A program made the translations under genes and the position numbers. 29,633 nt of DNA from an uncultured Collinsella sp. (GTDB lineage Bacteria; Actinomycetota; Coriobacteriia; Coriobacteriales; Coriobacteriaceae): the NCBI GenBank assembly GCA_959026535.1, contig CAUFMB010000027.1:1-29633 (forward strand), in the 5' to 3' direction. Positions within the stretch are counted from its first letter, which is position 1. Every line of letters starts with the position of its first letter. Positions 7,923 through 16,386 of this stretch are shown here, piece after piece. The notes below the pieces were generated by a model. It worked only from the letters and a program-made list of their open reading frames with translations. It was not told the DNA's origin and did not search any database.

Positions 7923-8750
7923 TTAGATCAACCCAAAGTGGCGCATCGCTGTGACGGTGCCGTCGTGTGCGACATCGTCGGTCACGTAGTCGGCGACCGC
8001 CTTGACCTCGGGCATGGCGTTGCCCATGGCGACAGCCGTCTCGACCGCAGCGAGCATGCCCAGGTCGTTACCCGAATCGCCGAAGCCAAAGGTGCGCGCG
8101 TTGCCGGTGCGACCCAGGTATTCCAGCGCTCGCGCCACGCCCACGCCCTTGTCGATGCCCTTGGGGCTCAGCTCGCGATTCTGACCACCGGTGTTGCACA
8201 GCTCAAACTCGCGATCGATAAAGCCATCATCGTTGGCTACGCGAGCCAGGTCGCTCGCGACGATGCCTACCTTGCCCACGCGCAGACGGCCGTCGACGCG
8301 CATTTCCTCGGTGCTGTGCACCACAGAAGTGCCGATCAGAGACGACTGCTCAACATCCGCGGGTTCCAGGGCAAAAGTAGCCACGTTGGTCTCGAAAAAG
8401 GCCTCAATCTCTGCCGCGGCCATACGGCGCGAAAGCTCCTCGATAACGTCCTCGCCAAAGCAGTCCTCGTGTACCACGCGTCCCTCGACCTCGAGCGTGG
8501 CTCCCGCCATGGCAACGATGCCCGCGGGGTCGAGCGCACGCAGACTATCGGCGATAAGCCACAGGGGGCGGCCCGTGCAGATAAATGCCTTGTGCCCTGC
8601 ATCGCGCAGTGCACGGAACGCCTCAGCCACCGTCTGCGAGGGACGAACCGCCGAAAAGTCCTTATCGGTCATATCGTCGGGATCGAACGACGTCAGCGTG
8701 CCGTCCACGTCAAAAAAGAGCACGGCGGAATCGGGGCACGCATCAATCAT
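7923..8750 (-). CDS. HAD-superfamily (Cof-type, IIB) phosphatase
   Basis: The 275-residue cytoplasmic hydrolase carries the HAD motifs in order: DVDGT (Asp14 nucleophile, Asp16 acid), a motif II threonine in FICTGRP, a motif III lysine near GIDKGVGV and the metal-binding GDSGNDLGML near residue 230. The cap between motifs II and III is of the Cof/IIB kind, seen in sugar-phosphate and nucleotide phosphatases; the substrate cannot be read from sequence. AAAGGA lies before the ATG at 8750; a 12-residue upstream extension is not supported. It is divergent from rlmKL, with a 75-base shared promoter region. Confidence 0.9.
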   Translation of the reverse strand: MIDACPDSAVLFFDVDGTLTSFDPDDMTDKDFSAVRPSQTVAEAFRALRDAGHKAFICTGRPLWLIADSLRALDPAGIVAMAGATLEVEGRVVHEDCFGEDVIEELSRRMAAAEIEAFFETNVATFALEPADVEQSSLIGTSVVHSTEEMRVDGRLRVGKVGIVASDLARVANDDGFIDREFELCNTGGQNRELSPKGIDKGVGVARALEYLGRTGNARTFGFGDSGNDLGMLAAVETAVAMGNAMPEVKAVADYVTDDVAHDGTVTAMRHFGLI

Positions 8751-8792
8751 ATGGGTTCCTTTCGAGGATAAGGGCAAACGAAGCATCCATCA

Positions 8793-8798
8793 TATAAT
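8793..8798 (+). promoter_or_regulatory. -10 element of the rlmKL promoter
   Basis: TATAAT, an exact consensus hexamer, lies 27 bases before the start codon in the 75-base divergent gap. No convincing -35 was found at the usual spacing. Confidence 0.5.
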
Positions 8799-8825
8799 GG
8801 AGCGACGCAACCAGAGAGGTCACCC

Positions 8826-11384
8826 ATGGAATTTTACGCAAGCTGCCCCGAGGGCTTTGAGTCCGCACTCGCCGATGAGCTTAAACGCCTCGGGCTTTCG
8901 CATGTCCGCCGCCTGAAGGGCCGCGCTACGTTTGAGGGCGAGCTCGAAGAAGGCTACCGCGCCTGTCTGTGGTCGCGCCTGGCGAGCCGTGTGTTCGTGG
9001 TACTCGGGCGCTTTGAGGCGCAGGATGCCGATGAACTGTACGACGGCGTTTACGACATTGCCTGGGAGAGCATCATCCGCCCCGGCGCCACCATTGCCAT
9101 CACCGCCCGCGGCGTGACCGAGCAGCTGCGCAACACGCGCTTCTCGGCCCTGCGCGCCAAGGACGCGCTGTGTGACCGCCTGGCCGAGAACACGGGACGT
9201 CGTGCCGACGTCGATGCCGCCGACCCCGATGTTCACCTACTGCTTTCGTTGCGCCAGCGCCGCGCGAGCATAAGCCTGGACCTTTCGGGCGACCCGCTGT
9301 TCAAACGCCTGCCGCCCGCTGCGACCCGTGCCGGCGAGGGCGCGCACGTGTTGCGCCCCGACTACGCCGCCCTGGTGCTGGCGCAGGTCGGCTGGACCGC
9401 ACTGTGCGAGCGCGAGTTGACGGCCGACGATTACGAGAATGAAGCCCTTCCCACGCTGATCGATGCCTCGTGCGCCGGCGGCGGCCTGTTGCTGGAAGCC
9501 GTGAACATTCTGACCGACCGCGCCCCGGGCGCCGCACGCGAGCGCTGGGGCTTTGAGGGCTGGCGGTTGCACGACGCCGCCCTGTGGGAGCAGCTGCTTG
9601 CCGAGGCACGCGAGCGCGAGGCGGCAGCGCGCGAACGCCAGGCGCGCATCGTGGCCGCAGACATCGACCCCGCCGCTCGCAAGACCGCCGAGCGCATGGT
9701 CAAGAGCGCTGGCTACAAGCGTTTTGTCGACTTTTGCGCCGCCAAGCCCGCCACCGTGCTGGACCATGCGGGCGCCGTCGCCGGTGCCGCCGTGGTCGCA
9801 GACACCACCGAGACCCCGCTTTCGCTCATGCACGACGCCATGACGCTCATCGGCGAGCTGCACCGCGCGCCCGAGCTCGCTTCGGCGCCGGTCGCCGCGC
9901 TCACCCGCGATGGTCTTATGGCCCGCGCGCTCCATGCCGAGCCCGAGCGCTCGATCGCCATCATGCCCAATAACGAGGAGGCGGCTCTTGAGGTTTGGCC
10001 CTCGCTCGACCACGCCGCCGCGGCATTCGAAGCTGCAACCAGCGCAGATGCCGAGGAGCAGACAGCAGATGCCCAAGACGAAGCCGCCAACACCCTCATG
10101 CCCGAACCTGCCGCCACGCTCGACCTGGGCGACGGCAAGCCGCTGCCCGTGCTCATCCCCGAGTCGGAGCAGTTCGCCAACCGCCTGCGCAAGAATGCCC
10201 GTCTGCGTCGCAAGTGGGCAAAGCGCGAGGGCGTGAGCTGCTACCGCGTCTACGATGCCGACCTACCCGACTACTCCGCCGCCATCGACCTGTACGAAGG
10301 CTGCCCGCAGACGCCGGGCCGCTGGCTCGTCATCGCCGAATACGCCGCGCCCAAGACCATCGACCCCGCACTGGCCCAGGCCCGTATGCTCGACATTCTG
10401 GCCATCGCGCCGCGCATCCTTGATGTTCCGGCCGAGCACGTGCACGCCAAGGCCCGCATGCGTTCGCGCGGTGGCTCTCAGTACGGCAAGCAGGGTGCCG
10501 GCAAGGGCGCGTCGGGCGAGCGCGCCAACATCGCGCGCCGGCGTCTGCCGCTCATCGAAGAAGGCGGGCTCACCTTTGCCGTCAACTTTGACGACTACCT
10601 GGATGTGGGCATCTTCCTGGATCATCGCGTCACGCGCAACCTGGTGCGCGAGCACGCCAAGCAGGCGCGCCGCTTCCTCAACCTGTTTGCCTACACCGGC
10701 ACTGCCACCTGCTACGCGGCCGATGGCGGCGTCGAGGAGACCGTGACGGTCGACCTTTCCAACACCTACCTGGACTGGGCCGAGCGCAATATGCGCCAGA
10801 ACGGCTTTGTTGGTCCGCAGCATCATTTTGTGCGCGACGACGTGCTCGCCTGGATTCGCGACCAGCGCCAGACGCGCAACCGCTGGGACTTGATCTTTGT
10901 CGACCCGCCCACGTTCTCGAACTCGTCCAAGATGGGCCGCCGCACCTGGGATGTCCAGCGCGACCATGTTGAGCTTTTGGCCGGCGTATCGCGCCTGCTC
11001 GCACAGGGCGGCCACGCCATCTTTAGCTGCAACCTGCGCGGCTTCCGCCCCGAGACACGCAAGCTCGCGCGCGCGGGCGTGGTGCTGGAGGACATTACGG
11101 CGCAGACCATCCCCGAGGATTTCGCACGCAACCAGAAGGTGCACCACTGCTATATCGTGCGCCGCCTGCCCATTGAGGACGCCATGGCCGAGGTCGGCTT
11201 TAGCGCCGAGGAGATTGCCGAGCGTGTCGAGGAGCTGCGCAACCCCGAGGCCCGCAAGCCTCGCGCGGCAGTACCCGCGCACGCGCAGGCCGGCAACGGC
11301 AAGTCGAACTTTGCCGGCAAACCCTCTCCTGCCGGCAAGCTCAAAAAGAAGAAGTTCTACGCCAGCAAGCCCAAGGGCAAATAA
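8826..11384 (+). CDS. rlmKL: RlmKL-like fused 23S rRNA methyltransferase with degenerate RlmL half
   Basis: The 852-residue fusion follows the E. coli RlmKL plan. Residues 1-160 are a ferredoxin-like/THUMP RNA-binding region. Residues 160-400 correspond to the RlmL (G2445 N2) methyltransferase, and about 440-800 form the RlmK (G2069 N7) methyltransferase with DYLDVGIFLDHR, the SAM motif NLFAYTGTATCYAA (619-632) and VDPPTFSNSSKM (692-703). The RlmL half is odd: the usual D-P-x-C-G-S-G-T is IDASCAGGG (212-220), and no NPPY catalytic motif follows. An Ala/Glu-rich insert (about 400-430) and a Lys-rich tail (from about 820) are present. RlmK activity is likely retained; RlmL activity is doubtful. 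Confidence 0.9.
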   Translation: MEFYASCPEGFESALADELKRLGLSHVRRLKGRATFEGELEEGYRACLWSRLASRVFVVLGRFEAQDADELYDGVYDIAWESIIRPGATIAITARGVTEQLRNTRFSALRAKDALCDRLAENTGRRADVDAADPDVHLLLSLRQRRASISLDLSGDPLFKRLPPAATRAGEGAHVLRPDYAALVLAQVGWTALCERELTADDYENEALPTLIDASCAGGGLLLEAVNILTDRAPGAARERWGFEGWRLHDAALWEQLLAEAREREAAARERQARIVAADIDPAARKTAERMVKSAGYKRFVDFCAAKPATVLDHAGAVAGAAVVADTTETPLSLMHDAMTLIGELHRAPELASAPVAALTRDGLMARALHAEPERSIAIMPNNEEAALEVWPSLDHAAAAFEAATSADAEEQTADAQDEAANTLMPEPAATLDLGDGKPLPVLIPESEQFANRLRKNARLRRKWAKREGVSCYRVYDADLPDYSAAIDLYEGCPQTPGRWLVIAEYAAPKTIDPALAQARMLDILAIAPRILDVPAEHVHAKARMRSRGGSQYGKQGAGKGASGERANIARRRLPLIEEGGLTFAVNFDDYLDVGIFLDHRVTRNLVREHAKQARRFLNLFAYTGTATCYAADGGVEETVTVDLSNTYLDWAERNMRQNGFVGPQHHFVRDDVLAWIRDQRQTRNRWDLIFVDPPTFSNSSKMGRRTWDVQRDHVELLAGVSRLLAQGGHAIFSCNLRGFRPETRKLARAGVVLEDITAQTIPEDFARNQKVHHCYIVRRLPIEDAMAEVGFSAEEIAERVEELRNPEARKPRAAVPAHAQAGNGKSNFAGKPSPAGKLKKKKFYASKPKGK

Positions 11385-11387
11385 AAA

Positions 11388-11454
11388 AGTTGCGGTGGAA
11401 TACGGACTGTTTTGCCTGGAATTAGGCAAAGTTAGACCGTATTTCACCGCAACT
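11388..11454 (-). terminator. Long imperfect hairpin; terminator of the response-regulator operon
   Basis: The arms (11388-11417 and 11423-11454) pair along AGTTGCGGTG, AATACGG and TTTGCCT with a few mismatches. On the minus strand the stem is followed by TTTTTT, so it can end the leftward kdpDE-like transcript. At about 30 bp per arm it is longer than a normal terminator and may be a palindromic repeat put to use as one. Confidence 0.75.
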
Positions 11455-11478
11455 CATATTGGGACGGTGGTTGGCGAT

Positions 11479-12192
11479 CTAGCCTTGGGTAACTAGGCGG
11501 TAGCCAATGCCTACGTGGGTTTGGATGTAGCGCGGATGCGCGGGGTCGGACTCGATCTTCTTACGCAACGTGCCCATAAAGACGCGCAGGCTCGCCAGGT
11601 CGCTCTTGGTTGCCGTGCCCCAAATCTCGTGCAGGATAGACTGGTGCGTGAGCACCTTGTCGGCGTTATGCGCCAGCAGGCATAGCAGTTTGTACTCGAT
11701 CGGCGTCAGATGCAGCTCCTCGCCATCCATCGTGGCGATGCCGGCATCAAAATCGATATGCAGCTCACCGGTATCGAACGAGCCCTCGGAGGCAACGCCG
11801 CCCGTTTGCGCATACGAAAGGCGCCTGAGTGTCGTACGAATGCGCGCGAGCAGCTCCTCGACCGAAAACGGCTTGGTCAGGTAGTCGTCGGCTCCGGCAT
11901 CGAGCGCGCGGATCTTGTCCGCGTCCTCGCTGCGCGCCGAAACCACGATGATCGGCATGCCCGACCATGCGCGCACCGACTCCACCACCTTGACGCCGTC
12001 CATATCGGGCAGGCCCAGATCGAGTAGCACGATGCTCGGCGCCTGCGACGAGGCAGCGGCAATAGCGGCATGGGCGGTCTCCACGGCCATATGGCGCACG
12101 CCGTGCGCCTCGAGCGCGGCAACGATAAGGTTGCGAACGGCGGGGTCGTCCTCAACGACCAAGATGAGCGGTTTTACGGCAGAGTTCGGCAC
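11479..12192 (-). CDS. kdpE: KdpE-like OmpR-family response regulator
   Basis: The 237-residue cytoplasmic regulator has an N-terminal receiver (PLILVVEDDPAVRN; Asp58 in VLLDLGLPDMDG is the phosphorylation site; LTKPF carries the conserved lysine) and a C-terminal winged helix (LTPIEYKLLCLL, YIQTHVGIGYRL) as in KdpE/OmpR proteins. The open frame runs to 12273 inside the kinase gene, but the GTG at 12192 is preferred: AAGGAG overlaps the kinase stop, 7 bases upstream, and the protein then starts where KdpE does. Co-transcribed with the kinase just upstream. With kup close by, potassium homeostasis is the likely remit; no kdpFABC is in the window. Confidence 0.92.
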   Translation of the reverse strand: MPNSAVKPLILVVEDDPAVRNLIVAALEAHGVRHMAVETAHAAIAAASSQAPSIVLLDLGLPDMDGVKVVESVRAWSGMPIIVVSARSEDADKIRALDAGADDYLTKPFSVEELLARIRTTLRRLSYAQTGGVASEGSFDTGELHIDFDAGIATMDGEELHLTPIEYKLLCLLAHNADKVLTHQSILHEIWGTATKSDLASLRVFMGTLRKKIESDPAHPRYIQTHVGIGYRLVTQG

Positions 12193-12196
12193 AGCG

Positions 12197-13822
12197 TTAC
12201 TCCTTATCAAACGAAACGTCGGCGACGGGAAGCTCAATCGTAAAGACCGAGCCGTGCGGGTCCGCCGCGGCAACCTCTATGCTACCGCCATGCGCCAATG
12301 CAATGGAGCGGCAGAGCGAAAGTCCCAGGCCCACGCTACGGTGGCTGTCGGCCAAACCGTGGTTGGCGGTGTAGAACGACTCAAAGATTCGCTCGCGGTC
12401 CTCGGGCGCAATGCCCGGGCCGTCATCGGCCACCGAGCACGCCACGCGTCCATCGTCGACGCCAATCGAAATCACGATATGCGAGCCTGCGGGCGTATAG
12501 GTGATGGCATTGTTCACCAGATTGACCACCAGCTGCACCATCAGGCGCGCATCGACGTTAACGAGCGCCGGCTCGTCGCACGGCACCACCTTAAGGTCGT
12601 GCTCGCGCACGGCCGGACTTACGTGGCGCAGCGCCTCCTCGACGATATCGTCCATAAGCTCGAGCGTAGTCGACAGATGCATGCCGCCACCCTCGAGTTT
12701 GGTGATGGCGAGCAGATTCTCGACGGTGGCGTTGAGCCACAGCGCATCCGAGCGAATGGACAGAAGCAGGCCGCGGCGCGTCTGGGCATCGAGCACCGCG
12801 GTGCCGGTCGAGCCCTGATCGAGCAGCACGTCGGCATTTCCCGAAATACTGGTAAGCGGCGTGCGCAGATCGTGCGAGATGGAGCGCAGCAGGTTGGCGC
12901 GCAGCTGTTCGTTTTTGGCGAGCACCGCCGCTTCTTCGCGGGCCTCCATGGCGCGGGCGCGATCGAGCGCCAGCTCGCCTTCGCTCACGATGGCATCGGC
13001 AAGTGTCCGTTCCTCATGTGTCAGCACGTCGGGCTCGGCAACGATAGCCAGCACGCCCACCACCGAGGCGGGGTCGCCCGAGCGCACGAAGCCGTCGCCT
13101 GTGCGAACCGTCAGGTAGATGCCATAAAACGCCGATCCGCCATAGGTGGCATCGAGCGGCGTACCCACATAGGCGGACGCCGAGAGCCGCGGCGGCATCT
13201 GCGGCGCCAGCTCGTGCACCGGGGCGGCATCGCCCACGGCCGTGTACGTCGCACGCGGCAGCAGGTCATCGCCCTCGGCGTCGGCGCTGTACCACACGAC
13301 CGGACAGCCCGAAAGACGCGCCAGCTGCGTGGCCATGGCGTGAACGATCTGATGCTGATCGGCGCACCGCTGCAGCATGCGGTTGGTCTCGAGCACCATA
13401 TGCGTGCGGCGGTCGCTGGCGGCAGCCTGTGCCAAGGCGCGGCGCAGGGCCAACGCAATCGAGCTCGACACAAGCGAGACCACGAACATGATGAAGAACA
13501 TGCCGGGATAGCCGCGGTCGATAAGCGACAGCGAGTAGCGCGGGTCGACAAACAAAAAGTTGTAGAGCGCCACGGCGGCAGCCGAGCTCAGCAAGCAATA
13601 CAGGCGACTCCAGGTAAAGAATGCGCACAGCTGAACGGCGAACACATAGACGATCATGATGCTCGGCGCGAGACCCGGATGGTCGAGCAGCGCGCCCACA
13701 ATCGTCGCCGCGACCAGCAGCCCCACCGATACGCAGGCGTCATACAGAGGAGTGCGGCGCGTCAGCGTTGTGCGCCGCCACCAAAAGCTATCGGCAATAT
13801 CGCCGTCCGTACGGACGTCCAT
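12197..13822 (-). CDS. kdpD: KdpD-like sensor histidine kinase lacking the N-terminal KdpD/USP domains
   Basis: The 541-residue membrane kinase has a DUF4118-type four-helix membrane domain (about residues 27-125, including the KdpD hallmark NFLFVDPRYSL), a GAF-like region (about 145-290), a HisKA dimer (SISHDLRTPLTSISGNADVLL, His317) and a HATPase domain (VNLVNNAITYTP, DDGPGI, GLGLSL). These are the C-terminal two thirds of KdpD. The roughly 350-residue cytoplasmic KdpD and universal-stress domains of E. coli KdpD, which carry its ATP-binding and regulatory functions, are missing. The ATG at 13822 has only a weak GAGGGG-type site. A terminator-like hairpin lies just upstream. It probably phosphorylates the KdpE-like regulator. 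Confidence 0.9.
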   Translation of the reverse strand: MDVRTDGDIADSFWWRRTTLTRRTPLYDACVSVGLLVAATIVGALLDHPGLAPSIMIVYVFAVQLCAFFTWSRLYCLLSSAAAVALYNFLFVDPRYSLSLIDRGYPGMFFIMFVVSLVSSSIALALRRALAQAAASDRRTHMVLETNRMLQRCADQHQIVHAMATQLARLSGCPVVWYSADAEGDDLLPRATYTAVGDAAPVHELAPQMPPRLSASAYVGTPLDATYGGSAFYGIYLTVRTGDGFVRSGDPASVVGVLAIVAEPDVLTHEERTLADAIVSEGELALDRARAMEAREEAAVLAKNEQLRANLLRSISHDLRTPLTSISGNADVLLDQGSTGTAVLDAQTRRGLLLSIRSDALWLNATVENLLAITKLEGGGMHLSTTLELMDDIVEEALRHVSPAVREHDLKVVPCDEPALVNVDARLMVQLVVNLVNNAITYTPAGSHIVISIGVDDGRVACSVADDGPGIAPEDRERIFESFYTANHGLADSHRSVGLGLSLCRSIALAHGGSIEVAAADPHGSVFTIELPVADVSFDKE

Positions 13823-13840
13823 CAGCGTCCCGCCCCTCTC

Positions 13841-13904
13841 TCAAAAACAAAAACCACCACAAAGGGGACAGGCACCCTTGTGGTGGTTTCCCCTTGTGGT
13901 GGTT
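13841..13904 (-). terminator. Terminator-like palindrome with a duplicated arm
   Basis: On the minus strand, AAACCACCACAAGGG pairs with CCCCTTTGTGGTGGTTT (13851-13867 with 13875-13889) and a T-rich tail follows. A second copy of the 5' arm occurs at 13891-13904, so two upstream arms can compete for one downstream arm. It separates kup and the small membrane gene from the kinase gene. Confidence 0.65.
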
Positions 13905-13935
13905 CCAAGTGTAAAGCCTTTGCAACCTGCGGTCG

Positions 13936-14130
13936 TTAGACAAACAGCACGTGCGCGAGCAGTGCGCACACGCACGCCACGACAAGCACCGTCGCCACGA
14001 TCGAAATCACGCGGTCGGCCATATCCATGTTGGCCCGATTCGTAAAGAACCGATCTTCGGCAGCATCGGCGCGCACCTCACGCACCAGCTCGGTCGCAAG
14101 ATCGCAACCGTCAAGCACCTTTCCATCCAT
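13936..14130 (-). CDS. Small tail-anchored membrane protein between kup and the kinase gene
   Basis: The 64-residue product is not recognised. It has a charged N-terminal half (residues 1-40, Asp/Glu/Arg-rich) and one C-terminal membrane helix (41-63, VISIVATVLVVACVCALLAH). The ATG at 14130 has GGAGG five bases upstream; the open frame extends ten residues further without need. It lies 69 bases after the kup stop on the same strand and just before the terminator-like palindrome, so it most likely shares the kup transcript. It is unrelated in sequence to KdpF. A role as an accessory subunit or regulator of Kup or of the kinase is only a guess from position. Confidence 0.6.
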   Translation of the reverse strand: MDGKVLDGCDLATELVREVRADAAEDRFFTNRANMDMADRVISIVATVLVVACVCALLAHVLFV

Positions 14131-14199
14131 GGTTTCCTCCCAGGACTCAATCCCCGTCAATACAAACCCGCCCGTTCGCAGACAAACCTCGAGCGTCGA

Positions 14200-16227
14200 C
14201 TACGGCCGCTCGTTGGGAGTCAGGCGCTGCATCTTATTCACGGCCTTGAACTTGGTGAACAGCGGCACGTACTCAAAGCTCACGTTGGAGTTCTCCAGGC
14301 CGTACCAACGCGCGGGCGTGCCAGCGGCGCGGCGGATGATGTACTTGAGCGTGATGGCCGTACGCTCGCTGGGCTCCACATCGCTTTCGGGCGCCAGAAG
14401 CTTACGGATCAGGACGAACTTGAACGTGCCGATGTTACCCGGATCCTTGTAGACCGAGTAGTCATGCGTCTGCGGCGGCAGCTCGCCGGTGGCAGCCAGG
14501 TCCTGAACAACCTGACGCAGGTAGGCATTGACGCGCTGGTTGATCTTGTAGCCCAGGTACAGATGCACGCGGAACACGTAGTCGGTGCCGAACGTCTCGA
14601 CCGAATAGGCAAAGGTGTGCGGTTCGTCCATGGTCTCGACATTCACAAACCACCAGGCGCGGGCGCGCTTGGGATGCTTATCCAAGATCGAGTAAACGAT
14701 ATCGCGGTCGATGTAGTCGGTATGGGTGTCCTTGGTCAGGTACACGATGTTGTCGCTCACGAGCTCGTAACGGTCGTCGTCGCGCAGGCGCTTGAGCTGC
14801 GGCAGGTAGCTGCGCAGCGGCAGTAGCGTAAACTGGCGCTGCTCGACCGCCGTGCCGTTGTACCAGCACACCATAATGCCCATGATGAGTGCAGCCATAA
14901 GGATGGTGAAATAGCCGCCGTGGAAGAACTTGGTGAGCGAGCTCACGAAGAAGAAGCCTTCGAGCAAAAGGAAGAAGGCCGCGAAGATCCACGGAGCAAC
15001 CTTGAGCTTGCGCTCCTCGTGCAGGTAGAAGAAGAGCAGCAGCGTGGTGCACATCATAGTCAGCGTAATGGCAAGGCCGTAGGCGGCTTCCATATGCGCC
15101 GAGTTCTGGAACAGCAGCACCACGATGACGCAGCCCACGAGCATGACGTTGTTGACCATGGGGATGTAGAGCTGGCCCTTGGTCTCGGCAGGGTAGAAGA
15201 CCTGCATGTGCGGCATAAGGTCCAGACGGCTGGCCTCGGACACCAGCGAGAATGCGCCGGTGATGAGCGCCTGCGAGGCGATGATGGCCGCAACGGTGGA
15301 AAGGCCTACGGCAAACGGGCGCAGGCCCGGGGCGAGCATCTGGTAGAACGGGTTGAGGTCGGCAATGCCCATGAGCTCGGGGTTGGCAGCGTTGTTCATA
15401 AGCCAAGCGCCCTGGCCCATATAGGAAAGCAGCAGACAGCACTTAACGAACGGCCAGGTGGCGTAGATGTTGCCGCGGCCGACGTGGCCCATGTCGGAGT
15501 AGAGCGCCTCGGCACCGGTGGTGGCGAGGAAGCAGCTGCCCAGAATCATGATGCCCGCGTGGTTGTTGGGGCTCAGCAAAAAGGCGATGCCGCGCACCGG
15601 GTTGAGGCACAGCAGCACGGCGGGGTGCTGGAAGACAAAGAACAGACCCGTGCCGCCCAGGAACAGAAACCACAGCGTCATGATGGGGCCAAAGGCGTGA
15701 CCGATCTTGGCCGTACCGATGCGCTGTACCAAGAAGAGCGCGATGATGATGGCGAGCGTAATGGCGACGACGCGGCCCTGGTCATCGCCCAGCACGGCAT
15801 GGACCGCCGGGATGGTGCGCAGGCCCTCGATGGCCGTGGTAACGGTAACGGCGGGCGTCAGGATGCCGTCAGCGAGCAATGCGGCGCCGCCCAGCATGGC
15901 GGGGATGATGAGCCACTTGCCGCAGCGCTTGACCAGGCTGTACAGGGCAAAGATGCCGCCCTCACCATGGTTATCGGCGCGCAGCGAGATGAGCACATAC
16001 TTGATGGTGGTCAGCAGCGTGACCGTCCACACGACAAGGGAGAGCGCGCCAAGCACGAACTCCTCCGTCACGCTTCCGATGCCGCCGTTGCCGGCAACGA
16101 GCGCCTTGGTTACATACATAGGGCTGGTGCCGATATCGCCGTACACCACGCCCAGCGTGACGAGCATCGCCGAGATGCTCACAGGAATCGCAGCGTGCGA
16201 GGCTGCCTCCTTGGCCTTTTGTTCCAT
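14200..16227 (-). CDS. kup: Kup-family potassium uptake permease
   Basis: The 675-residue polytopic membrane protein matches the KUP/HAK/KT family: GVVYGDIGTSPMYV near residue 30, NHGEGGIFALYSL, ADGILTPAVTV, a GAEALYSDMGHVG block near the middle, about twelve membrane segments, and a C-terminal cytoplasmic domain of some 200 residues (from about 460). These transporters bring in K+ in symport with protons. The ATG at 16227 has GGAGG ten bases upstream; an upstream TTG in frame would overlap that site. A TATAAT box (complement of 16263-16268) gives a short leader. It is followed by the 64-residue membrane protein and the KdpDE-like pair. Confidence 0.95.
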   Translation of the reverse strand: MEQKAKEAASHAAIPVSISAMLVTLGVVYGDIGTSPMYVTKALVAGNGGIGSVTEEFVLGALSLVVWTVTLLTTIKYVLISLRADNHGEGGIFALYSLVKRCGKWLIIPAMLGGAALLADGILTPAVTVTTAIEGLRTIPAVHAVLGDDQGRVVAITLAIIIALFLVQRIGTAKIGHAFGPIMTLWFLFLGGTGLFFVFQHPAVLLCLNPVRGIAFLLSPNNHAGIMILGSCFLATTGAEALYSDMGHVGRGNIYATWPFVKCCLLLSYMGQGAWLMNNAANPELMGIADLNPFYQMLAPGLRPFAVGLSTVAAIIASQALITGAFSLVSEASRLDLMPHMQVFYPAETKGQLYIPMVNNVMLVGCVIVVLLFQNSAHMEAAYGLAITLTMMCTTLLLFFYLHEERKLKVAPWIFAAFFLLLEGFFFVSSLTKFFHGGYFTILMAALIMGIMVCWYNGTAVEQRQFTLLPLRSYLPQLKRLRDDDRYELVSDNIVYLTKDTHTDYIDRDIVYSILDKHPKRARAWWFVNVETMDEPHTFAYSVETFGTDYVFRVHLYLGYKINQRVNAYLRQVVQDLAATGELPPQTHDYSVYKDPGNIGTFKFVLIRKLLAPESDVEPSERTAITLKYIIRRAAGTPARWYGLENSNVSFEYVPLFTKFKAVNKMQRLTPNERP

Positions 16228-16262
16228 AAGCCGGTTTCCTCCCAACTTTAATGTTCGAAGGA

Positions 16263-16268
16263 ATTATA
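16263..16268 (-). promoter_or_regulatory. -10 element of the kup promoter
   Basis: TATAAT on the minus strand, 35 bases before the kup start codon. The expected -35 position holds only CATTCA, a weak match, which would fit a promoter helped by an activator. Confidence 0.5.
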
Positions 16269-16351
16269 GGTAATCGGCCCATGTTTGAATGGCACTGTTT
16301 TCCCAGCTAAATAAACATTTATACGGCCTTTAGGCCACCGCGGCGATATGA

Positions 16352-16384
16352 AATGTGACAAAGGGACTGCCCCTTTGTCACATT
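16352..16384. repeat. 14-bp perfect palindrome at the nitroreductase stop
   Basis: AATGTGACAAAGGG (16352-16365) and CCCTTTGTCACATT (16371-16384) surround a five-base loop. No T-run follows on either strand. It ends two bases from the nitroreductase stop codon. Its core, ACAAAGGG then AC, G and CCC, resembles the core of the palindrome at 13851-13889, which suggests one repeat family. Confidence 0.75.
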
Positions 16385-16386
16385 CG

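Noticed and set aside
11915..13939. 674-codon plus-strand frame antisense to the kinase gene
   Set aside because: Arg/His/Ala-rich, no recognisable domain, covers a complete histidine kinase.
16228..16386. c-di-AMP (ydaO) riboswitch before kup
   Set aside because: The leader after the likely -10 box is only about 30 bases, and the 159-base gap lacks the expected conserved blocks.
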